From assembly GCF_050937815.1 (NCBI RefSeq), contig NZ_JACDIJ010000009.1, forward strand, positions 1 through 64,000: a stretch of DNA of 64,000 bases, written 5' to 3'. This document shows positions 7,679 through 15,062 of the stretch, piece by piece; the first letter of the stretch is position 1; every line of letters starts with the position of its first letter. The position numbers and the translations under genes are program-made. The DNA is from Treponema_C sp050937815. Its GTDB lineage: Bacteria; Spirochaetota; Spirochaetia; Treponematales; Treponemataceae. Under the pieces are notes generated by a model. The model did no database searches. It saw only the letters and a program-made list of their open reading frames with translations, and was not told the DNA's origin.

Positions 7679-9069
7679 AATCGAAATATAAAATCGGCCG
7701 CGCCGCCCTTTGGTGTGTGTGTTTGGTTTTATGCACCTTTGTTTTCAGTGCCGAAAAAGGCGCTGCAGCCGGCTCCGGCGGAGCAGGGGGTGCGGAAAAT
7801 GTACAAGCCGAAGAAAAAAGTCAAACCGAAAAAAGAAAAGAAACCCTCTTATACGGACTTGAAGGAGAAGTCGTAAACCTCATCGATACCCTTATAAAAG
7901 AAGGCGAAGCGGAATTTTTACCCGAATTGCACAATGTATTCGCTTCGGCAAAAAGTACGGCTCTCAAAGATAAAATCATTACCTACTATACCGAATTCAA
8001 ATATGAAGGCTTAAAAGACTATACTCTCGGCATTTTGGAAGATCCCTATGACGAAAAAAAATCGACGGTTATACTGCTTATACGGTACGCCGAAAAGCTT
8101 GCAATCGCCGAAGCCGCTCCCTTTCTTAAAGCGATTATCGAAAGTGAAAACGAAGCTTTTTTTGAAAGCGCCGTAAGCGCCCTCGGTACTATCGGGACGG
8201 GAGAAGATGCCGTCTTTTTTACCGAATTGTTTGCCGGCGATTTAAGCATTATACAAAAACAAAGTATTGCAAAAGCCTTGGGAAAATTAAAAGCCGACGA
8301 AAGCTGGGATATGCTTGTCGAAGCTGCGGAAAATGAAGATGAAAACACCTTTGTGCGTATGTATGCGGCCGAGGCTATCGGAAACATCCGCCCCGAAGAA
8401 GCCGGCGCAATCCTTTTACGATTGTTTGACAGTACCGACCCCAATTTGCGCCAATATGTCGTTAAGGGCTTTGCCAAAAATACTTCCGATGAAGCCCGGT
8501 CGGTGCTTTCGGCGGCTCTTAAAGACAATCATTATAAGGTCCGTTTGGAAGCCGTCGAAGCTGTCAAGGAGCAAAAATTAACCGACGCCGCAGCTTCTCT
8601 TTTATACCGGGCAAAAAACGATACGGAAGCCGCGGTAAAATATGCCTGTTTCGACGCTTTGTCATCTTTTCACGATGCGGACGGTGTCGAGTACATGATT
8701 TCCATTTTAAAGGAAGAAAAAAGAGGAGACACTCTCAAGGCAAAAATTGCCGCCTCTCTTTTGAAGTATGATGTAAAAGCGGGAGTCGACGCAGTGACGG
8801 CCCTTGCTTTAAAAACCGTCGGCGACGATAAAAAAAAGAACCTGCGGTACGCACTCGGAAAAGAATTCGCCAAATATGAAAATGCGGCCTTCGAATCCGT
8901 ATGTGAAGCCTATATGAAAAGCAGCGACGTTGCAACCAAGGGAACGGGCTTGGATATATACAAAAAAAATCCCTTTGCGTCCCTTGAACCCCTCGTGCGC
9001 ACCATAGCCGACGAAGACAAAGCCGCCCCCATGCGTGCAAAAGCCAAAGCATTGCTGGATACAGAGTAA
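7675..9069 (+). CDS. Secreted HEAT-repeat protein
   Basis: 464 aa. Residues 1-26 form a signal peptide (basic start, hydrophobic core 'LWCVCLVLCTFVFSAEK'). The Cys residues are inside the core, not at a clear lipobox, so a lipoprotein is not certain. After an acidic Glu/Lys-rich linker come many ~30-residue helical pairs of HEAT/armadillo type (for example 'ALGTIGTGEDAVFFTELFAG', 'AAEAIGNIRPEEAGAILLRL'), probably making a periplasmic scaffold. It overlaps tgt by ATGA. No enzyme motif is visible; similar spirochaetal proteins are uncharacterised as far as I know. Confidence 0.75.
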   Translation: MKSKYKIGRAALWCVCLVLCTFVFSAEKGAAAGSGGAGGAENVQAEEKSQTEKRKETLLYGLEGEVVNLIDTLIKEGEAEFLPELHNVFASAKSTALKDKIITYYTEFKYEGLKDYTLGILEDPYDEKKSTVILLIRYAEKLAIAEAAPFLKAIIESENEAFFESAVSALGTIGTGEDAVFFTELFAGDLSIIQKQSIAKALGKLKADESWDMLVEAAENEDENTFVRMYAAEAIGNIRPEEAGAILLRLFDSTDPNLRQYVVKGFAKNTSDEARSVLSAALKDNHYKVRLEAVEAVKEQKLTDAAASLLYRAKNDTEAAVKYACFDALSSFHDADGVEYMISILKEEKRGDTLKAKIAASLLKYDVKAGVDAVTALALKTVGDDKKKNLRYALGKEFAKYENAAFESVCEAYMKSSDVATKGTGLDIYKKNPFASLEPLVRTIADEDKAAPMRAKAKALLDTE

Positions 9070-9076
9070 AAAATAC

Positions 9077-9105
9077 TTGATTTTTTCACAGCATAGGTTT
9101 AGAAT
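9077..9105 (+). promoter_or_regulatory. Sigma70-type promoter of feoAB
   Basis: TTGATT (9077-9082), 17-bp spacer, TAGAAT (9100-9105). The predicted start site near 9112 falls at the edge of the palindrome at 9115-9128. Confidence 0.65.
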
Positions 9106-9114
9106 TGATATCAG

Positions 9115-9128
9115 TTAGTTTATACTAA
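9115..9128. promoter_or_regulatory. 14-bp palindrome over the feoAB start site, candidate metal-repressor operator
   Basis: TTAGT-TTAT-ACTAA is a perfect inverted repeat located just after the -10 box. The TTAG...CTAA half-sites recall DtxR/TroR-family boxes, and feoAB is a usual target of iron or manganese repressors. The identity of the regulator is inference. Confidence 0.5.
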
Positions 9129-9170
9129 TTTATGCCGTATTCTGATTCGTTATACATGACGGACGCACAA

Positions 9171-9206
9171 GTATAACAAGTACAACGAGTATAATAAGCA
9201 TAATAA
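9171..9206 (+). repeat. Four degenerate 9-bp tandem repeats in the feoA leader
   Basis: Four consecutive units of the form G-(T/C)A(T/C)AA(C/T)(A/G)A cover 9171-9206 and run into the AAGGAG Shine-Dalgarno of feoA. The unit count could vary by slippage and change the leader length. Confidence 0.55.
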
Positions 9207-9218
9207 GGAGAAGTCGAT

Positions 9219-9443
9219 ATGTGTAATCTCAGTCAAGTAAAAAGCGATACCTTTGCCCGGATTACGGAAATTAACGGCGACAGCCATTTTCAAAGCCGCA
9301 TTACCGCCATAGGCTTAACAATCGGAAGCGAAGTTAAAATAATTCAAAACAATAAAAAGCAGCCCATCCTTTTTTATAACCGCGATACACTGATTGCCTT
9401 AAACAGAAAAGAAGCCGAAAAAGTTTGTGCGGAGGTAATGTGA
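9219..9443 (+). CDS. feoA: FeoA-type SH3 domain protein
   Basis: 74 aa single SH3-like barrel with the family pattern: an N-terminal 'ITEINGDSHFQSRITAIGLTIG' turn, a middle 'EVKIIQNN' strand and a C-terminal 'ALNRKEAEKV'. FeoA supports ferrous iron import by FeoB in the cytoplasm. It has an AAGGAG Shine-Dalgarno and lies immediately upstream of feoB. Expression is probably controlled by the palindrome over the promoter. Confidence 0.88.
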   Translation: MCNLSQVKSDTFARITEINGDSHFQSRITAIGLTIGSEVKIIQNNKKQPILFYNRDTLIALNRKEAEKVCAEVM

Positions 9444-9445
9444 AT

Positions 9446-11467
9446 ATGAAAAATATAACTATTGCATTGCTGGGACAGCCCAATTCCGGAAAATCGACTT
9501 TGTTTAACGGGTTAACCGGTGCAAAGCAGCATGTGGGAAACTGGCCGGGAAAAACAGTAGAAAAAAAAGAAGGATATTTTACACACGGCGCAAGCCGGTA
9601 TACCCTTGTCGATTTACCCGGCAGCTACGGTTTGTCCGCACATTCGGATGAAGAAATAATTACCGGCGAATACATTGCAAACGGAAAACCCGACTTGGTT
9701 GCACTTATAGCGGACGCATCCCAGCTTAACCGCAGTTTATTTATGCTTGCCGACTTTGCCGGTATACGAGTTCCTGCCGTATTGATTATGAATATGATGG
9801 ATATTGCCGAGCGGCAGGGGAAAAAAATAGATATAGCGGGCTTTGAAAAAGAACTGGGCATTCCGGTTATTCCCCTGGTTGCCGCCGATAAAACATCTTA
9901 TAAGGATTTGTTCGCTTTTTTGGACGGGTTTACGGGTAAAACCTTTTTAAACGAAGATTTTTCCGAAAATATGTATATCAACCGCCTTGGAGATTATTAC
10001 GCAAAAATAAAGAATTGTATTCCGCGTGAAGGTATAGGAGTTTTTTCACAAACATGGATAAGCGTAAAGCTTATCGAAAAAGACTCAAAGGTAACGGAAC
10101 TTGTACAAAGCAGCCTGCCTGATGAAATGTCCGCAAAAATAAAAGAGCTTTTAAAACAGGTTACAAACGGTAACTTGGATACGGGAAGCTGTAAATTTGA
10201 GCGGATTGATACGCTTATAAAAAATAATGTCAGCCAAACCGAGCATATGTTTACACGCAGTAAATTCGATATTCTTGCAACAAGCAAAAGATGGGGTAAA
10301 CCGCTGGCGATAGGTATTATTATTGTAGGCCTTATAGCCTCGATGCTAATCGGTTTTCCCCTTATGGGCGTATTCGGCCTTACCGTTACATGGCTTGCAA
10401 AGCTTTTGGCCGCAGGATTGGCATCCCTCGGAACGTCCGATGTATTGATATCGCTTGTATGCGGTGCGATTATGACTGCCGTCGGTTTTGCGCTTCAAAT
10501 GGCGAGCTTTGTATTCGGCGTAAGCCTTGTGTTCGGCTTTTTGGAAAACGTGGGTTATATGGCGCGCGTATCCTACGTGTTTGACGACACAATGTCTAAA
10601 ATCGGATTGCAGGGAAAAGCCGTTATGCCTTTTTTAGTCAGTTTCGGCTGCAATATCGGCGGGGTAACGGGAACACGGATTATAGATTCGTGGGAACAGC
10701 GGGTTATGACCATAGCCCTGTCATGGGTTGTGCCCTGCGCGGCAACATGGGGCGTTATAGGTTTAATAAGCGGAACTTTTTTCGGAAAACAGTCGATTTT
10801 TATTATTTTAATTTTATTTGCAACGGCTTTTTTGCATTTTTTTATCACGTACACGGTTTTTAAAAAATCCCTTTACAAAGGCAAAAGCCGCAGCGGTATG
10901 ATAATGGAACTGCCGCCCTACCATAAGCCGCATTGGAAAAATCTTTTTTCATCGGTTTTAAGCAAGATGGGCGATGTGTTAAAGCGTGCTTTAAGCATTA
11001 TCGTATTGATTTCCGTTGTTTTTTGGGCACTTTCTTTTACGCGCGACGGCAATGTAACGAACAGCGTTATTTACAAAGTCGGCACGTTTATAGAACCCGT
11101 TACGCATTTTTTTGGGCTGCCCTGGCAGTTGTTTATGGCCTTTGTCGCTTCTGCGATGGGCAAAGAATCGGCACTCGGCGTACTGGCGTCCCTGTTTAAT
11201 TCTTCCGGTATATGGCAGGCCGTTGAAGTGCGAAAAGCCGTAGATACCCTTGCGCTCGGTAATGAATTGCTTGCGGTTATATCGAAGGCGGAAGCCTTAG
11301 CCTTTCTTTTTGCCTTCTTTTTTAACATGCCCTGTCTTATGTCTTTGGCGGCAACCGCGCAGGAAACACACTCCAAAAAATGGACGCTGGCAATAGCTTT
11401 CTATTATATTGCCTTTTCTTTGATTTTATCGGGTATAGCATACAGAATAGGTTTATTGATTTTTTAA
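9446..11467 (+). CDS. feoB: Ferrous iron transporter B
   Basis: 673 aa. The N-terminal G-domain has G1 GQPNSGKST, G3 DLPGSYGLS and G4 NMMD, followed by a helical GDI-like spacer (~180-270) and a membrane domain with two Gate motifs (around 'FLVSFGCNIGGVTGTRII' and 'ASAMGKESALGVLASLF'). It imports Fe2+ across the inner membrane. The ATG at 9446 lies nine bases after GGAGGT; upstream in-frame TTG/GTG codons are less likely. feoC is absent, as is common. Confidence 0.94.
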   Translation: MKNITIALLGQPNSGKSTLFNGLTGAKQHVGNWPGKTVEKKEGYFTHGASRYTLVDLPGSYGLSAHSDEEIITGEYIANGKPDLVALIADASQLNRSLFMLADFAGIRVPAVLIMNMMDIAERQGKKIDIAGFEKELGIPVIPLVAADKTSYKDLFAFLDGFTGKTFLNEDFSENMYINRLGDYYAKIKNCIPREGIGVFSQTWISVKLIEKDSKVTELVQSSLPDEMSAKIKELLKQVTNGNLDTGSCKFERIDTLIKNNVSQTEHMFTRSKFDILATSKRWGKPLAIGIIIVGLIASMLIGFPLMGVFGLTVTWLAKLLAAGLASLGTSDVLISLVCGAIMTAVGFALQMASFVFGVSLVFGFLENVGYMARVSYVFDDTMSKIGLQGKAVMPFLVSFGCNIGGVTGTRIIDSWEQRVMTIALSWVVPCAATWGVIGLISGTFFGKQSIFIILILFATAFLHFFITYTVFKKSLYKGKSRSGMIMELPPYHKPHWKNLFSSVLSKMGDVLKRALSIIVLISVVFWALSFTRDGNVTNSVIYKVGTFIEPVTHFFGLPWQLFMAFVASAMGKESALGVLASLFNSSGIWQAVEVRKAVDTLALGNELLAVISKAEALAFLFAFFFNMPCLMSLAATAQETHSKKWTLAIAFYYIAFSLILSGIAYRIGLLIF

Positions 11468-11510
11468 TAAAACGCTTTAATAAAATCTTTTGTCTTTTTG
11501 CGTCCCGCCC

Positions 11511-11540
11511 TTGCGCACAATCGATAAAAAATGCTATAGT
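11511..11540 (+). promoter_or_regulatory. Sigma70-type promoter of tpiA
   Basis: TTGCGC (11511-11516), 18-bp spacer, TATAGT (11535-11540). It lies in the 173-bp gap after feoB, so tpiA has its own promoter with a ~95-base leader. Confidence 0.55.
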
Positions 11541-11554
11541 AAGCTTTGATAAAT

Positions 11555-11625
11555 GCCGCAGCATGCGGCTGTTTAAACTATTACCGCCCGGAGCATTACC
11601 GCGCATTTTCAGCTTTGCGGGGCGG
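11555..11625 (+). promoter_or_regulatory. Structured 5' leader of tpiA
   Basis: Within the predicted leader there is a GCCGCA/TGCGGC hairpin (11555-11569) and a longer stem CCGCCC (11584-11589) with GGGCGG (11620-11625), ending five bases before the Shine-Dalgarno. It could tune translation. No known riboswitch was recognised. Confidence 0.35.
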
Positions 11626-11640
11626 ATAAGGAGATTTACT

Positions 11641-12390
11641 ATGAGAAAATACTATATTGCCGGAAACTGGAAAATGAACAAAACAAAGGCCGAAGCGGTT
11701 GAGCTTGCCAAGGGCCTTGTCGCCGCTTTAAAAGACGGAAAAAACAAATACATGGTTGCCCCCTCGTTTACAAACCTCGATGCTGTTGCTCAGGTATTAA
11801 AGGGGTCCAATATTTTACTCGGTGCGCAAAACATGTCCACCGAAGAATCCGGCGCACATACGGGAGAAGTATCCGTACTTATGCTTAAAGATTTGGGCGT
11901 ACAAGCCGTTATTTTAGGACACTCGGAGCGCCGCCACATCTATAAAGAAGACGATGCGATGATTAATAAAAAAGTCAAGCTGGCTTTAAAACACGGCTTG
12001 GAAGTCGTTTTGTGCATAGGCGAGCTTTTGGAAGAGCGCCAAGCAGGTAAAGCCGAAAAGGTGTGCGAAGAGCAAACCCGCAAGGGACTTGAAGGCGTCA
12101 GCGCCGCCGAACTTGCAAAAGTTACTATCGCCTACGAACCCGTATGGGCAATCGGAACAGGACAAACGGCAACCGCCGACGATGCACAGGCAATTCACGT
12201 GTATGTACGCAACATCCTTGCCGAAATGTACGGGCGCGAAGCGGCCGACAAGGTTATCATTCAATACGGCGGTTCCATGAAAGCCGAAAATGCCGCGGCT
12301 TTGCTTGCAAAGCCCGATGTGGACGGCGGTCTTATCGGCGGCGCTTCTCTTAAAGTCGATACCTTCGAGCCCATCTGCAAAACCTATTGA
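11641..12390 (+). CDS. tpiA: Triosephosphate isomerase
   Basis: 249 aa TIM barrel interconverting DHAP and glyceraldehyde-3-phosphate. Seen: the N-terminal 'YIAGNWKMNKT' with Asn and catalytic Lys, 'VILGHSERR' with catalytic His, 'AYEPVWAIGTGQTAT' with catalytic Glu and loop 6, and 'QYGGSMKAENA' for phosphate binding. The ATG at 11641 follows AAGGAG; the longer upstream open frame is leader sequence. Confidence 0.96.
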   Translation: MRKYYIAGNWKMNKTKAEAVELAKGLVAALKDGKNKYMVAPSFTNLDAVAQVLKGSNILLGAQNMSTEESGAHTGEVSVLMLKDLGVQAVILGHSERRHIYKEDDAMINKKVKLALKHGLEVVLCIGELLEERQAGKAEKVCEEQTRKGLEGVSAAELAKVTIAYEPVWAIGTGQTATADDAQAIHVYVRNILAEMYGREAADKVIIQYGGSMKAENAAALLAKPDVDGGLIGGASLKVDTFEPICKTY

Positions 12391-12410
12391 TACTCTAAAG
12401 CGGGAGCTTT

Positions 12411-13328
12411 ATGGATATGCACATTAAACAAGTAAAGACCCCCTTCCTTCCGTCAAAGCGCCGTTTCGGCGATAGGGCGGAAGGACGCCGTATCCGTTCT
12501 ATAGAACCTATGGCGGTCGTTGCCCCCTTTATTATGCCCGACAGAATAGGCTCTCAAAACCTCTTTCAAGACAGTGTAAATCTTTCGGCCGTTGAGCATT
12601 TTGTACATAAAAAGCGGGAAGAGGGATTGGCAGGTTTCGGTATTATGCATGTACTTATAGCCGCCTATGTCAGGACCATTTCGCAGCGTCCGGGTATAAA
12701 CCGCTTTTTAAGCGGATTAAGACTGTATGCGCGACACAACATAGAAGTCGTTATGGCGGTAAAAAAGGCAATGACTTTGGAAGCCGAAGAAACCATGATG
12801 AAATTCTTTTTCGATCATAGGGCGACGGTTACCGATATATTCAGCCAAATGACTGAAAAAATAGAAGCATATCAAAACAAAAAAGAAGAAAAAGAAAACG
12901 CCTTCGATAAACTTGCCCGCGTTCTCGGCTATATGCCGCGTTTTCAACTGAAGGGAGCAGTCGCGCTGTTAACATGGCTCGATTTTCACAATTGGCTTCC
13001 GGAACGCTTGCGCCGCTTAAGCCCCTTTCACTGTTCCGTCGTTTTTTCATCGATGGGCTCTTTGGGTATTCAGCCTATTTTCCATCACCTATATGATTTC
13101 GGAAACGCACCGGTTTTTATTACCTTCAGTACAGTGCGCAAGTCTACGGAAATTGCCCGCGACGGCAGTGTGCATAGAGTACGTCATTTGGATTTGGCGG
13201 TTACAACGGACGAACGCATTTGCGACGGTTTTTATTATGCTTCGGCTTTTCACGAACTGCGCAAATACTTAAAAAATCCCGAACTTTTGGAAAATCCGCC
13301 GGCGCAGGTAGTTGCGGATATAGATTAA
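12411..13328 (+). CDS. Stand-alone 2-oxoacid dehydrogenase acyltransferase-like protein
   Basis: 305 aa with the fold pattern of the E2 catalytic domain/chloramphenicol acetyltransferase superfamily, but without lipoyl or E1/E3-binding domains and without neighbouring E1/E3 genes. The signature region reads 'VTTDERICDGFYYASAFHEL': the normal catalytic His of the H-x-x-x-D-G motif is Glu here while Asp-Gly remains. I recall similar short E2-like proteins in Firmicutes and spirochaetes, of unknown role. A charged Lys/Glu stretch (~155-165) interrupts the core. It lies 20 bp after tpiA and is probably cotranscribed. It may be a non-catalytic or altered acyltransferase. Confidence 0.65.
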   Translation: MDMHIKQVKTPFLPSKRRFGDRAEGRRIRSIEPMAVVAPFIMPDRIGSQNLFQDSVNLSAVEHFVHKKREEGLAGFGIMHVLIAAYVRTISQRPGINRFLSGLRLYARHNIEVVMAVKKAMTLEAEETMMKFFFDHRATVTDIFSQMTEKIEAYQNKKEEKENAFDKLARVLGYMPRFQLKGAVALLTWLDFHNWLPERLRRLSPFHCSVVFSSMGSLGIQPIFHHLYDFGNAPVFITFSTVRKSTEIARDGSVHRVRHLDLAVTTDERICDGFYYASAFHELRKYLKNPELLENPPAQVVADID

Positions 13329-13330
13329 TT

Positions 13331-13382
13331 ATAAAAAACGGCCCGAATACCTCACCTAAAGTTGAAAAAACGGCATTCGGGC
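13331..13382 (-). terminator. Intrinsic terminator of ilvC
   Basis: On the minus strand GCCCGAAT (13375-13382) and ATTCGGGC (13341-13348) pair across a 26-base loop and are followed by a T run (about 13333-13338). It sits between the convergent ends of ilvC and the acyltransferase-like gene and could act in both directions. Confidence 0.6.
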
Positions 13383-13393
13383 TATAAAACATA

Positions 13394-14881
13394 TCAGCCG
13401 GCTCTGTTTATTGCTTTCATGGAAGTCATATAGCCGCGAAGCTTTTTACCGACTATTTCAATCGGATGGCTTTGGATTTCGGCATTGACGGCCGTCAACT
13501 CCGCATTGTCCACTCCGTTATCTTCCGCATCAAGGCCTTTGCCGATAACATCGAGATTTACTTTTGACATAAAATCGGCAAGAAGGGGACGGCAGCTGTT
13601 GTCGAATAAATAACAACCGTATTCGGCCGTATCCGAAATAACCTTATTCATTTCGTACAGCTTTTTGCGGCTTATAAGGTTTGCAATAAGCGGTGCTTCA
13701 TGCAAGCTTTCATAATAGGCGCTTTCCGCTTTAATGCCCGCATCCGTCATCGTTTCAAAAGCCAATTCGACGCCTGCTTTAAGCATAGCTGCCATCAATA
13801 CTCCTTTGTCGAAGTATTCTTGCTCGCGGATGGGTGTATTCGTTGCGGGCGTTTGTTCAAAAGCCGTTTTTCCCGTTGCTTCGCGCCATTTTAAAAGATC
13901 CGCGTCACCGTTGCCCCAATCCTTCATCATCATAGAACTGAATGAACCGCTTATAATATCGTCCATTTGCTTTTTGTACAAATCCGACATAATCGCTTTT
14001 AATTCTTTACTCAACGCATGGGCTTTGAGTTTTGCGGGGTTGGATAGTCTGTTCATCATTCCCGTAATACCGCCCCATTTCATCGCTTCGGTAAGGGTTT
14101 CCCATCCGTATTGCACAAGCTTTGCCGCATAACCGGCATCGATGCCTCCGGCAACCATTTTGTCAAAGCATAAAAGACTGCCGGTTTGCAGCATTCCGCA
14201 TAAAATAGTTTGCTCGCCCATCAAATCCGATTTTACTTCAGCTATAAAGGAAGATTCCAAAACGCCGGCACGGCTTCCGCCGGTACCGAAAGCAAGGGCT
14301 TTAACCGTTTCCCATCCCTTATGTTCCGGATCGTTTTCTTTGTGCACGGCAATAAGGGTAGGAATACCGAAACCGCGCTTATATTCAACGCGCAGTTCCG
14401 AGCCGGGCCCCTTGGGCGCCATCATAACAACCGTTATATCGGGACGGATTTTCATCCCTTCTTCTACAATATTAAAGCCGTGGCTGTACCATAAAACCGA
14501 ACCTTTTTTCATAAGGGGGAGTATTTTTTCAAGTACCGATGAATGCTGTTTGTCCGGTGTTAAGTTTCCCACTACATCGGCTTGAGGAATCAGTTCTTCA
14601 AAGGTGCCGACTGTAAAACCGTTGTCCGTTGCATTTTTCCAGCTTGCGCGTTTTGTGTCGATTGCTTCTTTTCTGAGGGCATAGCTTACATTTAATCCGC
14701 TGTCGCGTAAATTCAATCCCTGATTTAGGCCTTGTGCGCCGCAGCCTACAATGACAATCTTTTTATTTTTCAAAACGTTACATCCGTCGTCGAATTCGGA
14801 TTTTTCCATAAAACGGCAGTGTCCTAACTGCAATAAAGCTTCCCGCCAGGGGATTGCGTTAAAATAATTCGCTTTTTCCAT
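13394..14881 (-). CDS. ilvC: Ketol-acid reductoisomerase, long (class II) form
   Basis: 495 aa. Second common step of valine and isoleucine synthesis: isomerises and reduces acetolactate or acetohydroxybutyrate using NADPH. The Rossmann motif KIVIVGCGAQGLNQGLNLRDSG is near residues 38-60; the C-terminal half is duplicated as in the ~490-aa class II enzymes of E. coli and plants. The ATG at 14881 is five bases after GAGGAGG; an upstream in-frame GTG lies ahead of that Shine-Dalgarno and was rejected. It is transcribed away from ilvD-ilvB-dapL. Confidence 0.94.
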   Translation of the reverse strand: MEKANYFNAIPWREALLQLGHCRFMEKSEFDDGCNVLKNKKIVIVGCGAQGLNQGLNLRDSGLNVSYALRKEAIDTKRASWKNATDNGFTVGTFEELIPQADVVGNLTPDKQHSSVLEKILPLMKKGSVLWYSHGFNIVEEGMKIRPDITVVMMAPKGPGSELRVEYKRGFGIPTLIAVHKENDPEHKGWETVKALAFGTGGSRAGVLESSFIAEVKSDLMGEQTILCGMLQTGSLLCFDKMVAGGIDAGYAAKLVQYGWETLTEAMKWGGITGMMNRLSNPAKLKAHALSKELKAIMSDLYKKQMDDIISGSFSSMMMKDWGNGDADLLKWREATGKTAFEQTPATNTPIREQEYFDKGVLMAAMLKAGVELAFETMTDAGIKAESAYYESLHEAPLIANLISRKKLYEMNKVISDTAEYGCYLFDNSCRPLLADFMSKVNLDVIGKGLDAEDNGVDNAELTAVNAEIQSHPIEIVGKKLRGYMTSMKAINRAG

Positions 14882-14914
14882 GAGTTCCTCCTCAAGCACC
14901 TATCTTGATGTTTT

Positions 14915-14943
14915 ATACTAGCGAAAATGTGCGTAAAGGTAAA
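14915..14943 (-). promoter_or_regulatory. Candidate ilvC promoter
   Basis: Minus strand: TTTACC (14938-14943), 17-bp spacer, TAGTAT (14915-14920), 33 bases ahead of the ilvC ATG. Confidence 0.5.
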
Positions 14944-14969
14944 GGGGAAAATCATAAAAACTGTATAAA

Positions 14970-14988
14970 TACTGAAATGAATTCAGTA
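14970..14988. promoter_or_regulatory. 19-bp palindrome between divergent ilvC and ilvD
   Basis: TACTGAA-ATGAA-TTCAGTA, with perfect 7-bp arms. It lies upstream of both the ilvC and ilvD promoters, where an activator or repressor of branched-chain amino-acid genes could act on both. The regulator is unknown. Confidence 0.5.
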
Positions 14989-15015
14989 AAAATTAAGTTT
15001 TCGCCCGTTTTCAGC

Positions 15016-15044
15016 TTGACCCTAAGCACTCTAATCACTAAAAT
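15016..15044 (+). promoter_or_regulatory. Sigma70-type promoter of ilvD-ilvB-dapL
   Basis: TTGACC (15016-15021), 17-bp spacer, TAAAAT (15039-15044). The ilvD ATG follows 18 bases later with a GGAG Shine-Dalgarno. Confidence 0.65.
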
Positions 15045-15062
15045 ACGAAAACGGAGCGATTT

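Noticed and set aside
9171..9206. CRISPR-like or satellite array at the feoA leader
   Set aside because: Units are only 9 bp, degenerate and contiguous, with no spacers or cas genes anywhere in the window.
11380..11640. N-terminal extension of triosephosphate isomerase
   Set aside because: It overlaps the end of feoB and the tpiA promoter; the enzyme begins normally at 11641.
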